A stretch of DNA of 64,000 nt from Thuidium tamariscinum (taxonomy: Eukaryota; Streptophyta; Bryopsida; Hypnales; Thuidiaceae). The position numbers and the translations under genes are program-made. The stretch is from positions 1,800,501 through 1,864,500 of the forward strand of contig OX344749.2 of the NCBI GenBank assembly GCA_947034885.2. The letters are read 5' to 3'. Below are positions 34,893 through 47,051 of the stretch, in pieces (within the stretch, counting starts at the first letter, position 1; the number at the start of each line of letters is the position of its first letter). A model generated the notes under the pieces. It searched no databases, had not been told where the DNA came from, and saw nothing but the letters and a program-made list of their open reading frames with translations.

Positions 34893-35472
34893 ACCCATTA
34901 AGGACCGTGGTTGATTTAGGGGGCGGACATAGTTTTTGAACACAACTCTCAAAAAGTGCAATTTTCTACCTTTTTAAAAGATGTAATCCTAGATCGGATT
35001 GAATAAATGAGTTCCATGGATTAAGTCCTTGAACCACACAAAAAATAAAAGTGATCCAACGGTTCATGTCTTTGTAATTACTCTTCAAACATTGATGTGT
35101 CGTAAACACCCTTTGGCACTGGTTATAATTAGGGTTTGCTACAATTGGATATAGATTTGAATATATTGTTTGGAAATTGACCAAAACCTTTCAATTTATT
35201 ATTTCAAACACACACATAATTGTCCTTTCCATAAAATATGCATTTTTCATTGAAAATTTCAATATGAAAGGTTGGACCATTTCAAGTTTGGCCAAGCACA
35301 ACTCACTCATTTTTGCATACATTCTCTTGAAATTGGTTTTGTTAGATGCGCATAAAGACACTCTAAATGCATTCTTCTTTAATTTTTTTGAGATCAAATG
35401 TTCTACAAATTATAGGAGACAAAAAGTCCTCAAATCAACCCAAAAGTGGTTGACCGGTCCTTAATGGGTTAA
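34890..35472. mobile_element. 583-bp TIR element, TTAACCC family, copy 2
   Basis: Starts TTAACCCATTAAGGACC and ends GGTCCTTAATGGGTTAA. It matches the 14223 copy over its length and lies in the same orientation. Confidence 0.82.
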
Positions 35473-35876
35473 AGGTGTTGTTGTAATGTAAGGCCCTACT
35501 TAAATTCTCCATTCAAACTTCAAAGTGGGCCCCAAAAGGAATTTTTAGACCCTCTAAGATAAAAGTAAAAAAAATCTCCTATTTTGTGCCTTATCTAGTG
35601 TATATTCTAGACCTCCCTTGGTTAATTTGGGGTATATGATTGCACATATGGATTCAAAATTAGCAAAAGAAATTATGTGCAAAAAACCAGAAAATTCCTC
35701 CATTTTCCTTGAACTAAATCCCACCTTGCCAAGCCAACTTTGAATGGAGAATTATATATCCTCTTGTTGTAATTGAGGCTCATGAACTAAACCATTTGTA
35801 CAAATGAAAATATCTATAGAAGTATTTGTAAATTAAAGTAACTTTCTTGGATAATGCAACCTAATTGTTAAACCCT

Positions 35877-36815
35877 AAAACCCTAACTATGTTTTTTTTG
35901 GCAATATAGCAATTTTAGGCAACTCATTACAAATCAAGTTTTCACTTTTTTTCTTTGAAATTTTCACACATGTGACCGAGGAGTAGATTTAAGGCTCAAA
36001 AAATTTCATAACTTTTGACTACATGGTTAAAAAGTAATGGCATGATATGTTGTTTCCTTTACTTGGCCGGCAACTTGGGCAACTAAAAAAACTTCTTAAA
36101 ACTTTTTTTTTAAGAAATCAAAATTTGAAATTGATTTATTATATTTTAATCTATGGGGAAATATTTGAATCATTCCATTTTGATTAATGAGTGAAAAGTT
36201 ATGAGGATTTTTAGTTTGGGGTACTTTGTGGGTAGTTATAGAATGTCTATTCTACAAAAAGTTTGAAATCCTTCATTTAATTCAATTTTTAATATTTTTC
36301 AAAAAGAATTTAAAAATTGGGTGAAGATTTTTTATTTCAATATTATAACTATTGGGATTGACATTTTTCATTTTTATAAATAAATTGTTTACAATTTAAT
36401 ATTTTGAATCATTTTCTATTTTTTATACTTACTATTTTTTCCTATATGTTGTACAATCCAAATGATTTGAAATTTTTTGAGCATGTAATCAACTTGCTTT
36501 GAGGTATGAAATTAAAAAGTAACCACCATTTTGAACATTTTTTCATACAAATGTGACCTTGTGAAGTGCAACTGTTCAGATTTTTGAAGGGATAAAAAAA
36601 GGATTTTTGTCAATTCAAATGCTAATATCTTGCAATCCACAAGGTGGAAATTTTTGAAATTTTTTCCACATCTTTTCAAACCACCTTACTACAAGATCCT
36701 ACAATTACATATGTCAAAAAATATTTTTTTTCTAAAATTTTACACTTGTATAAGAAATCCCAGTTTTTAAGTAATTTTAATGAAAACATAGTCAAAAACA
36801 TTTAGAGGTTAAGCA
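35877..36815 (+). mobile_element. R1 repeat copy, fullest example
   Basis: Bounded by TTAAACCCTAAAACCCTAA on the left and TTTAGAGGTTAAG on the right, suggesting TIRs related to TTAACCC. The body 36130-36715 is similar to 6590-7180. No ORF. Confidence 0.5.
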
Positions 36816-37314
36816 GGCAACCTATTCTTATTGCAAGCAAATGCTAAAAATTCTCTCCGATAGGTTTGTAATGAATTTGGAATGGGTACTTGATTGTATA
36901 AGTTGTCTTGGTTAGTTACTTTCTAATCAACGAATTGCATGAGAGAAAATTTGAGGCTAGTGGAGGGCCCTTTCAGCTACAATAAATGTGCAATTATAAG
37001 GAATTAAGAACAAAATTCAATTTTTTTTTTTTAAAATTTTTAAATTTTCTTTAAATTTTTTTAAAATTTGAAATTTCATGGGGCACATGAGCTCATTGTT
37101 CACCTTACAGATTCTTTGATTGCTTTTTGGATTGATTTTTCCTGTAAATGCACATTTTGCATACATCCATGATTCCATGACGCCCTCTACTGGCCTTAGA
37201 TTTTCTCTCATGCAAATAGAAACCGATTATCAGTCCGGTGTGAATCGATTTGATAGACCATAGTTTGTTTTTTTCATTTCAAAAACACTAGCCTTGGACT
37301 TCACTCTCTCTATA

Positions 37315-37719
37315 TAAGGTAGAACCACTCGTAACTGATCATTTAAGGTATTCTAGACATGATTCAGTGTACTGCAAGGCATAACAAATATTTTCAAAGG
37401 TGCAAAGATAAAAATGATGGAGATTGCAAAAACTTTGGTAACTTTATCACATGAATTGAAATTATTAAGAATTTTAAAAGGCAAAAAGTGTGCTTGACCC
37501 AATGCCAATATGTGGAGTCTTCTAATTTTGATCACACAAAACACTACTTTTTTACTCGCTCCTTCCTATCTTCTTGCGCACCACTTTGAGACATGTGCCA
37601 TGAACTTCCGATTCCAACTTTAAAAACGAGAAAAAAAAACATTCTAGCCTTGGTTGAAAATATGTCCATCAACATGTTGGCTATGGGGTGCTGGTTGGTT
37701 CAATAGGTGGTTCTACCAC
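37315..37719. mobile_element. TAAGGTAGAACCACC element, copy 4
   Basis: Begins TAAGGTAGAACCACTCGTAA and ends AGGTGGTTCTACC. The body matches copies 1 and 3 (CATTTAAGGTATTCTAGACA). Confidence 0.8.
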
Positions 37720-39494
37720 ACAGCGAGAATTGCAAAGTCCAAGCTGTAATACTGTTGTTCATCCCTCCCATGCCAGTTTTTGAGTAAGTTACACCTGATT
37801 GTTGTAGCTAACATATTCTGTCTTAGTTAGTTCATGTTAGAGTTGTAAGGTGGAAGCACCCAAAACTATCAATACAAGCAATTCAACGTATTTGGAGGCA
37901 CTTTTTCTTTAAAATAATATTTTTCTAGAATTAGTAGGTGAAAATCGTGAATATTAAAAAAAATTTAAAAATTCAAATGTTGTATATAATTTCTATGATT
38001 TTTCAAAGTGCTAGCTTCCTAAACCATTGAAACTATTACATAGGTGCCCCCAAATTTGAAATCTACAAAAATTAGTAATAAGTCAATCAAATTAAAGCAT
38101 ATGTCCTTCAATCGTGTTAGTGAATCAAATTGAAGCATTTATACACATTAATCCTAGGGACACATTTAGGTGTAGTCTAAGGTCAAAGAATAGGAATCTA
38201 GGTGCGCTAATGAGTGTTTAATACCTTAACAATAGATTGACCTATTGTCAATTGTCAATTTTGTGTTTCTCTTAGTTTCAATTGTAGATTAGCATTGCCA
38301 AAGAATGGCCCACTAGACAAGTCACCTTTAACCCTTGAAGAATAGATTAGTGGTTGTGGAAATCATACATTTTAATACCATATGATATCATTCACTTTCA
38401 ATAAGCCAAATATACACATTGGAAGTCAAAATATTGTAGAAAATCTCCCCTTTCCACCCTAGTACTAAGGATTAGTAGTTGCACGTTTGTCTTATAAGGA
38501 AAGAGTATTTGTCATTCATTGGATGCAAAATATTTGCCTCAACGTTTAAAGATTAAGAACTGAAGATGATCAAGTAGGGTGTTGAAATATTATTTTTTAC
38601 ATATATATAATGTATCTGATATAATTTTATTTTAACCTTTAACTTTAAGAAAATCACAATAATTTGATTTTTTCATCAAATTTTTGAAAAAATTAGAACT
38701 AAAAAAACTTCCACTCCCAAAAAATATCAAAATTTTATACATCTATTAAATTAAAGATTAGATTTGGTTTGAAATCCAAATTTGACTTTAAAGTCTTTGT
38801 TGCGGTTGTTTTGGATGTAAAAAATGAAATTATCAATTGAGAAATGTATACACTAATTTTCTTTTCTTCTTGTACTTCTTCAAAAAATTTGGATTTTTTT
38901 GCTATATTTACTAATTTATTTTTTAATTTTTGCAAAGAAAATGGGAACAATTACAATTTTTGGCAAAATCAAATGAGATGTCTTACAGTGATCTACTATT
39001 CATAGTTCCAAGTAATAATAAACTAGTATAAGATTGATATTTGAATACAATCTCTTAGGCTAAATTCAACTCAAATTGTATGATGTTTGACCAATTGGCA
39101 ATGAATCTTAAGGGATTAATTAATATCCAATTATGAAGAAAAGCTCAATCTAAAGAACTCGGTGATCAAATGTGACAAGTTTGCAAAGTTCAAGGAACTA
39201 TGGTAAAGGTACCCATTTTCTCTTGGGAATGTGTGTCTTAGTTTGTGCTTTTTCAAGTTTTGAACCAATAAGCTAATGACACATAGGTGAGCACAAAAGT
39301 AGGAAGTAATTAGCAAAACAAGTAGTTCTTGAATGATCATATTTGGATGACTTTAGATGTTCAATGCTATCCCAATAAATGTTGTGATCAACATCCTTAC
39401 ACCATAGACAATAATTTCTTACAAAGATTTTCTTATGTAATTGTCCTACAAATCTATACGCTTGCATAAAATTACTTCATATACTTGTTCAAGA
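37720..39494. other. AT-rich spacer, nothing identified
   Basis: No supported coding exon, RNA gene or bounded repeat. Could belong to the upstream part of the decayed retrotransposon that is recognisable from about 39500. Confidence 0.4.
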
Positions 39495-39499
39495 ACTTG

Positions 39500-40398
39500 A
39501 AATGGAAATCATTTCGAATTGTAGCATTGATGAATCACTTTGCTGATTTTGGCTCTCCATGGTCTTGATTTTTGAACACCATATCATCATCCCACCTACA
39601 AACATTCCAAATGGTGGTCATCAAAATTAGGAACAATTCAACAATCAATCTACACAGTAGTTTTGACCTCAATCAAGTGCATGCAATGATTCTTAAGTTC
39701 CTGATTGTTTCGCCCCCCAATCAATTGAAAAGAATATATACACCACATTCACTATTTGAAGTGAACATTGTTTGAGATAGAAGGTTCAAAAATAACTTGC
39801 AACAGAGAATTTTGCAACATATCTGAAGGAGCTACATTCGATAATGAAGAAACACCTCGAAGAAGTTGAAGCTCAATACAAAGAATCTATTGATGTAAGG
39901 AGAAATGAACAATCAAACTTTCAAATAAGAAATAAGGTATGGCTACTATGAAGCAACATCAAAATTTCTTGAGTTCTCGACTATGTGATAAAGTCTACTA
40001 ATGCAAAATTGGATTGTTTTGAATTGAAAAATAAATCAATATTGTTGCATATCATTTAAAATTGCCAACATCTATGAAGGTGCATATTGTTTTTTACACT
40101 TTGCTTTGGGAGATGTATAAGGAATCCAACTTCTTTGAAAGAATTCAACCACCACCACCTTGTGTACAAATTGATGAATGCCAAGAATATGAAGTTGAAG
40201 ACATTCTTGATATAAGGATACAATGAGGCTAACAAGAGTATTTTGTTCATTGGCATGGATATCCAATTAGTAAGCATGTGTGAGAATCAACTTCAAATTT
40301 AACAAATGCACCTTTCAAGATTCATGAATTTTATCAATGGCAACCAAAAAACCAATATCCAATTAGGGACAACAAACTTTTCAAAGGATCTTGGAACT
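39500..40398 (+). pseudogene. degenerate Ty3/gypsy (chromovirus) integrase C-terminus and chromodomain
   Basis: Translation of 39840-40335 gives a decayed pol end. An integrase C-terminal stretch (EEVEAQYKESIDVRRNEQ, then KVWL) is followed after several lesions by VHIVFYTLLWEMYKE, the counterpart of the usual HxVFHVSLL block, and then by a chromodomain-like run. That run has EYEVEDILDIR, two stops, EYFVHWHGYPISKHV, a stop, and TNAPFKIHEFYQ. Multiple in-frame stops and a frameshift show it is dead. Chromodomains target chromovirus insertion to particular chromatin. Upstream pol and gag are no longer recognisable. Confidence 0.8.
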
Positions 40399-40760
40399 AA
40401 AAGGGAGATGATATTACATATGTAAGAGGATGGTAGAAACTTTTCAAGAAGTTTCATTTTTGGAAAAAGTTCTTGAAACAACTTTCAACTTTATAGAAGT
40501 TTGCGAAGCTTGTAGAACCTTTTGGAAGGCCATAAAAACTTGTAGAAGAAGTTTAGGTTTTTTGAATATATATATAAGAGTTGAGATTGAGATGTTCATC
40601 AGTTTCAATAACTCCCTTTGATGTCTAGTTAATAGCTCTTAGTTTTAGAGCTTTCTTACAAGCTTTGTTCTCTATATTTTTGTTTTTGTCTTGATATTGT
40701 CCTTGACAAAAGCTTTATTGACTAAATAAAAGGACATTAATTATTAAAAATTGCAAATTG
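40399..40760 (+). mobile_element. probable polypurine tract and 3' LTR of the chromovirus remnant
   Basis: Shortly after the chromodomain comes AAAAGGGAGA, a polypurine-tract-like run, then TGATATTACATATG, a plausible LTR start with TG. Inside are a TATATATATAAG promoter-like box at about 40567 and an AATAAA near 40725. I could not place the LTR's right end or find its 5' partner. Confidence 0.5.
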
Positions 40761-42303
40761 CAAAATCTCAATAATTGCAAAATCATAATGCTTGATTTTG
40801 AAAAAGAAGATTTCTTCATCAATCTTGAACTAAAGAGAAATTTCATCTTTTAAATTTAAGAAAAAATTTCAATTAGGAACCAATTTTGTACATGCTATTA
40901 TAGTTTGTAAACATACAATACTATTTATTGTGAAGATATTGTATACTTCAATAATCACTTTGCTAACAAAATTGATAAATTATTGCTATTCTATATTCAA
41001 AATTGCAAAGTCAAATTTCTAACATTTAAGTCTTTTTCTATTCCAAAAAATAATGAAATCCTTCCATTTTCCTTGCTCCTGTTCCAACACCATACACCAA
41101 CACCATGCACCTATTGTTTGAATCATCAAATGAATCTATCAATCACTATTGATTCCATAATGAATCTCTCTTTCTTATTATATATTGATCAAATGTTTGG
41201 AGATTGGTGACTATTGGAATCTACTTACATATTGTTCCAAGAATTACAAAAGTTGCATGATCTAGTAAGTTGTATATCACATTGATAACACAAATGACTT
41301 GCCAAAAAATATTTCACCACCACTTTCACCATCATAGAACATAGTTTCTTGAGCAAGAGATTGCATGTTGATGTGCTACCATATTGCATACTTGTATTTT
41401 AGCAAGAATAAAAATCAATTTCAATGCTGAAGTTTGCTGTGGATTGACCATTTGGGAGTTGTGAGAAAATCCAACAATGAGCATTCCACAGAAAACAAGG
41501 AGCTTGATCAAGCTTGGTCACTTACATACACCGTATTAGAGACGATTCCGAAATTTCAATTGTTGCCTCCAATGACGTCATACCGCTCTCAGAATATCCT
41601 CATTTTATCACCATATCTGTGGAATAAGAATACACTAAAAAAATCATGTTTATCTGATATTTGACTCACATAGCATCTGAAGTCCTTTGGATTTTCACAG
41701 TAAGAAAAGGAGTAACCAAGCCAGTCTCAATCCCAGCATTAAGTAGACCCCACGGTCTGTTTCTCAATGACTAGCAGATCCCATTGCTATGAGGCACGTC
41801 CGAGCGAAGATTCCACCCGTGATATTGCCAAACCATGATATGCACACAAGAAAACAATCTAACATGATTCATTCAGCAGTCATAAACTTGGGGTCAAACG
41901 AGGCTGAAATTAACATGAACTACAAAATCGGTACAAAACTGATTTCCTCTCCACAGCAGATCCGACAGTCTATATCCTTGGAATCCAATGAACTGGACTC
42001 AGTCAAAAACAAATTCTAGGATTACAGTACAAGCTATTCGGCTACAAGTAATCACTTATCTATTTTTCGAAGTGAGTATGATACTGGAGTTTCGGTCCTA
42101 CCCCCATAACTTTGGAAAACCTGGGTATACCAAGAGATTATCTATACACTGATGATGGCTTCTGCATCTGAGCTCTCATCTAAAGAAGATTTCTCAAATC
42201 TAATAATCTGGCACCATAAAATAGAAGTGCCAACACTAGAATGAAGTGAAAACAAAGGGATGTTAGTAGGAATAGGAATGAAACATTAGAAGTTTACAAA
42301 GGC
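40761..42303. other. AT-rich spacer grading into the 3' UTR of the large minus-strand gene
   Basis: Up to about 41400 the DNA is AT-rich repeat-like. From about 41700 composition rises, and the last several hundred bases presumably hold the 3' UTR of the gene ending at 42304. No separate gene seen. Confidence 0.4.
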
Positions 42304-45300
42304 CTAAGCACTATGAGATGCCAGCCACTGCTTGCATAAATCCTCCACTGCCAGAGAACCTGTTTGTCGTGCCTGTTTGACACAGCACACAGAATCATGA
42401 ATAACATACAAGTCATGACATATGATTTCAAAAGAGACTTTCCATTCTGAAACCTGCCAAGCAAAAAGAAAAAATTGAAGTCAACGTCCAAAAAGATATC
42501 AGTGTCGGTTAACTTGATCAAGACAACACTGTGCCACATAACATAAAAATTATATGTGGATAAAAACATCAAATGTAGAATGCATTACCACATGGGCAAC
42601 ATATTGCACGTCTGATATGCTCTCACTGCGTGATGCTATTTGAAATGCACTCTTCAAGCGCCCACAAATAACGCATGCTAAGACTTTTCTGTTCCACCAT
42701 GAGAATAAAGACAACGATTCAGTAAAATTGTGGAATAAACATAAAATTTCATCACAAGACAATAATGCCTTTGAATAACAAACCATCCAAAATAATATTA
42801 TGAAGTGTTTAGGCCACCTGACAGGAATATGCACGTACCTATGATTATCAATCAGTTTATCAATCAAGCCAGTTGGCCGTTCTCGATGACGATTGGCATA
42901 TACATTGATCGCAGCACCCAAAACCTGCTCCAAAACAATTTCAGTGAGTGATTTCTACAAGGAGTATGTTCCAAACAAATCAATAACAGGTTCAAACCAA
43001 GTTTGGAATTACACAAAGTTTTAGTTCTCACACAGTGACTTGGGTTAAATATTCAGAAGGTATATATTCTAGCACCTGGTCCCAATCATCGTCCTCTATA
43101 GTGCCTTTAATGTTTCGCAGTAGTTCTGCCAGCTGGTTGCTCTTCTTCCTTTCTGCTAATGAAGCTGCTACACCAGCGTAGATGTGCACAGCTGCAATAA
43201 TTAAAGAATTACAACGAGTCAGATTCTTTGAAGTGGAAAACGCATTAGTTTCTCATTCACTAAAAGTTCAATTCACCATGAAGATATTCTCCATATCAAT
43301 GAGATCCTAGAAAATCCATCTCAAAACATCTTCCTGCCAAACAAATTTCCACTTAGCCAGTCTTCCTGAAGACCTTAACCGGTATAGCATTATCGATTTC
43401 GTACCAGTAAGATTAAACTCGTTAATGATTCGGAATGCCAGATCAAAATTCTTCTCAACAAGCTTCTCAGCAACTTCACATCTCCGCCTGTATCATCGAC
43501 ACAGATATTAACAAAACGCCCTCATGTATACTACATATGATGAAGTAAACAAGAAGGCAATTTCGTCTTAAGATTTTAAGCAAAGTAATCTGTGCATTTA
43601 TAACTTCAACAATAGTCTTACTTGACGGTGTCTGAATCATTTGGGTTCCCAAATAGCGAATGCTTCCACGGAGGTCCCTCAGAATCACCAAAAGTACGTA
43701 CTACCTCAATCTGAGACAATAAAGTGGTTATCATCAGTCGCTTCTCTATTATTGAAAAATAATACAACCATAACTTGTATGATAGTGTCAACTGAAGTGT
43801 TTACCTAGAAAGCCAAACACACATTACATAAGAACCACCGAAAATCAGAAACATTGTCTACAATCAATCAAAACTGACGATGTTTAGCCTTTTCATTGGC
43901 AGCAAAGAAACATCATAAATCTGGCAGAGCAGATGCGTCAGAGGAATCAGAGGGAAGATGCTGTTCACTTAACAATGTGATGTACACACAAACAAACACT
44001 TCGTCAGATAGAATAATAGCAATCCGTACTTGTACAGCAACTCGCGATGTGAACTTAATAAGCTTTTCCTCAGTAAGTTTCTGAGAAGGAAGTTTCCCTC
44101 GACTTGCTTTTGTGACGCCCTTCGTCGTCTCTCCTGATTGTTGTCGTGCTAATAGGCCCTCATCAAAATGCACCTGGCAGGGATTATAACTATAAGTGCC
44201 AGAAACGAAAATTAAAAAGCTCACCCAGACCACAGTCTGAAATTTAACGAAGGCAAGCAATTATCTAGAGAACTGTGGTGTAGAAGACTTGGAAGACTTG
44301 GAAGTTGATAAAAAGAGAGTATGCTCAGAAAAGAATTCAAGGGAAACACAAGGAGTCAATTATAGCGACTTCAAAACGACTTTTACTATGAAAAGATCAA
44401 GGATATGGGTTCTTTCTATAGATAAATATTCTACGTTCATTAAAGCTTCATTTCAACACTATATATACGGAAGCAACCACTTCGGACCAGTTGAGAAAGA
44501 GCTCACTACCAATATCTACAAGGTCCTCAAGAAGCAGAATACCTTTGCATGGTCCAAGTGGCGCAAAGCTTGCTCATGGTTGGACGAGTTCAAAAAGAGC
44601 TGGATACAGCACAAGCCAGCAGCCACATAGTCTTTCTTCAAAACCTGCAAATGTGCCAAAAGTTAGCCTTTGACCACCGAGCTGTGAACAAAATGGACAC
44701 AATTGTCATTAGCGTAGAATAATCAAATAGTCAATTCTGAACGGACAACGGATATCCCACACTTGCTGCTAAAGCCCCTAATCAAATGGAAAGGCACGGG
44801 AAAAGTTTAATGTTACCTGAAACCGGTATAAATGATTGAAATGTCGATGATGTTCAAAGTAAGTACAGATTCGAGTAAGAGAAGAAGCCGTGTGTTGGGA
44901 TACTGGTGAGTCGGGGTTGTTCGCGTCAACAATTCGGGCAGCAATAACCCTCTCTAATATTGAAACAACTCCGAAGGCAACACAATTGTCACAAAGTTCA
45001 TCCAGTGAGCCGTAGTCAGTAGCCAGAGGGTCGGGTCTTTGGGGCGATGATGAAGGAGTCTGAGACTGATAGGAAGATGGGAGAGGAGCGGGCGGAACGC
45101 TATCAAAAGGAAAGAAAAGGTTGCAAGCATCAGTGTAGCGGCAGTGCTGGAACATGAATTGCATGAGTTCCGGGCGATTATGCTGTTGTCAAACACATCA
45201 TCATTGTCAATACAATATCTAAGATCACATCCTCATAATCGAGAAATGCCAGAAACATACCCTTCACAAATTCGGGCATCAAGTGTTCAAGAGATCTCAG

Positions 45301-47051
45301 TCACGTTAAGGAATAAAAAGGATCAACAGAAAAACTGCTGCAAATCCTATTCAGATGTGTCAACTCTAAAACAGGTCAGGGTCAAACCTCTTGCAGGTAA
45401 TAAACACACTCCTCATAGCGCGTTTCATCGAGGTGGCTGTGTGGGGGCGACTCATCTCCATTGATCAGCGTGTTGATAGTTTGATGACTATCCGCAGATT
45501 CCTCAGATGAGCGACGAGATCTATCAGGCTTGTTGAACGGAGGAACATACAGCACATTTAGATACGAATCAGCTGAAAGCGAGTCATCTGAAGAAGTTGA
45601 CACACTTCTTGCCATATGTGCATACCTGAAACCAATCCATTCAAACGGTCGTTACGCAGCTGAACCACTATATTATAATAATCGACCAATATGGAGGATC
45701 AGAAACTAGTGAAAAATCATCAAAGAACGGTCACTCCATCATCAACAACCCCCAAAGTGTCCAACAAGCTCATGCAGCATAATACAAGAAACTATCGTGT
45801 GAGGTCTACACACCCCAAAGGATAAATATACTTACAATGATCGAGCACCGAACACATCTGCTGGTGGACCAGCTTCCATGGCATGGATAATTTTTCGAAC
45901 CACTGGAGCTGGGTCTCCACTATGCAACTGCAGACATCGCCTAGGAACCATAAAGAGTATGATCAAATGTCAACATCCTCCAATATTCCAAACATCTTGT
46001 TTCAATAGGACTTGGGGAATGGCATATACCAGAACATTTGATCTCTAAAATTCACGAGGAGATAACATTGCGGCTAAAATAGAGAGAAAAAATTGAACAC
46101 TTTTAAATACTAGTGTGGTATGGAAATGCTACTCACTTGAACTTTAACCGTGCCTGAGCATAGTGCTCAATGCGAAGAAGCGCGAGGCCCCATGCCTCCC
46201 AAACTAGGAACGGATCAATCTGAAATTAAACAGATGTGTCAACAAACGCTTCAGCAAGACCTGCTAATACTTGTCTCGTCCTTTCACCTACAGGTAGATT
46301 GTAACGTACCTTGCATTTAGTGCACATAAAAACACCTAAATTGTAGCGCTCATCCGCAATCAGCCGTTCTCGAAGCTGCTCCGCAGCAAAGTCGTCAATA
46401 ATATCATCCAAGGATGCGGGGACATAACTTCCAAAAAGAGTCTGCAATAGCTCCACGCGGTTCAGCCAGACTTCTGCCTGCTCAAGAACCTCAAGAAGGT
46501 TGATTGATTCCTTAGCACCATCAGCATTACTTCCACGTGTTGTAGAAGTCGATGCAGCGCCCCTATGATCCAAAGCGTCACTGCTATCACTGCCCACAGC
46601 TTTAGGACTGTTTGGAGGCTTCTCTGACTTCCCTGTGAGTTTCCTTAATTGATCCCTTGCATGTTGCAGGGCCTGCAAAAGTTGATAATATTTATTTAAT
46701 ATTCTTAATTGCAAAGACGGGTGACTAGTACAAAACATTATTATTTGAAAAATTCGGATCAAAGCGACAAGAACGCTTTATTCAACAAAAACCAATCGGA
46801 TATAGTATGTTAGAAAGCACAAAACAACATCTATTTTTAATCAATACACTAAAGACATAATCAAATGAAGGGAACAATTTGAACATTACCTGGACAAATG
46901 CCTCTGCAGCATGGAATCCTCTTTCCGCTGACTCGTTAAACGTAGCACGAGGTAGCTGATCGGATGAGAGATGCCGCTTGATTTGAACTATACAAATATC
47001 AACCGCTGCTTTACAAGCCACAGCCTCTGAGGAACACAACTCGAGCAGTGC
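42304..47051 (-). CDS. spastizin-like gene, exons 26-39 and stop
   Basis: Exons: 47051-46890, 46672-46310, 46219-46137, 45940-45836, 45625-45388, 45182-44817, 44644-44543, 44173-44030, 43710-43622, 43487-43405, 43191-43076, 42924-42839, 42688-42589, 42372-42304. The C-terminal third is the best-conserved part (VWEAWGLALLRIEHYAQAR, AAGLCCIQLF, EKNFDLAF, GRLKSAFQIASRS). A CTKCK pair of cysteines in exon 27 is shared with the family but is not a complete zinc finger by itself. It ends with TAG at 42304-42306. Confidence 0.9.
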
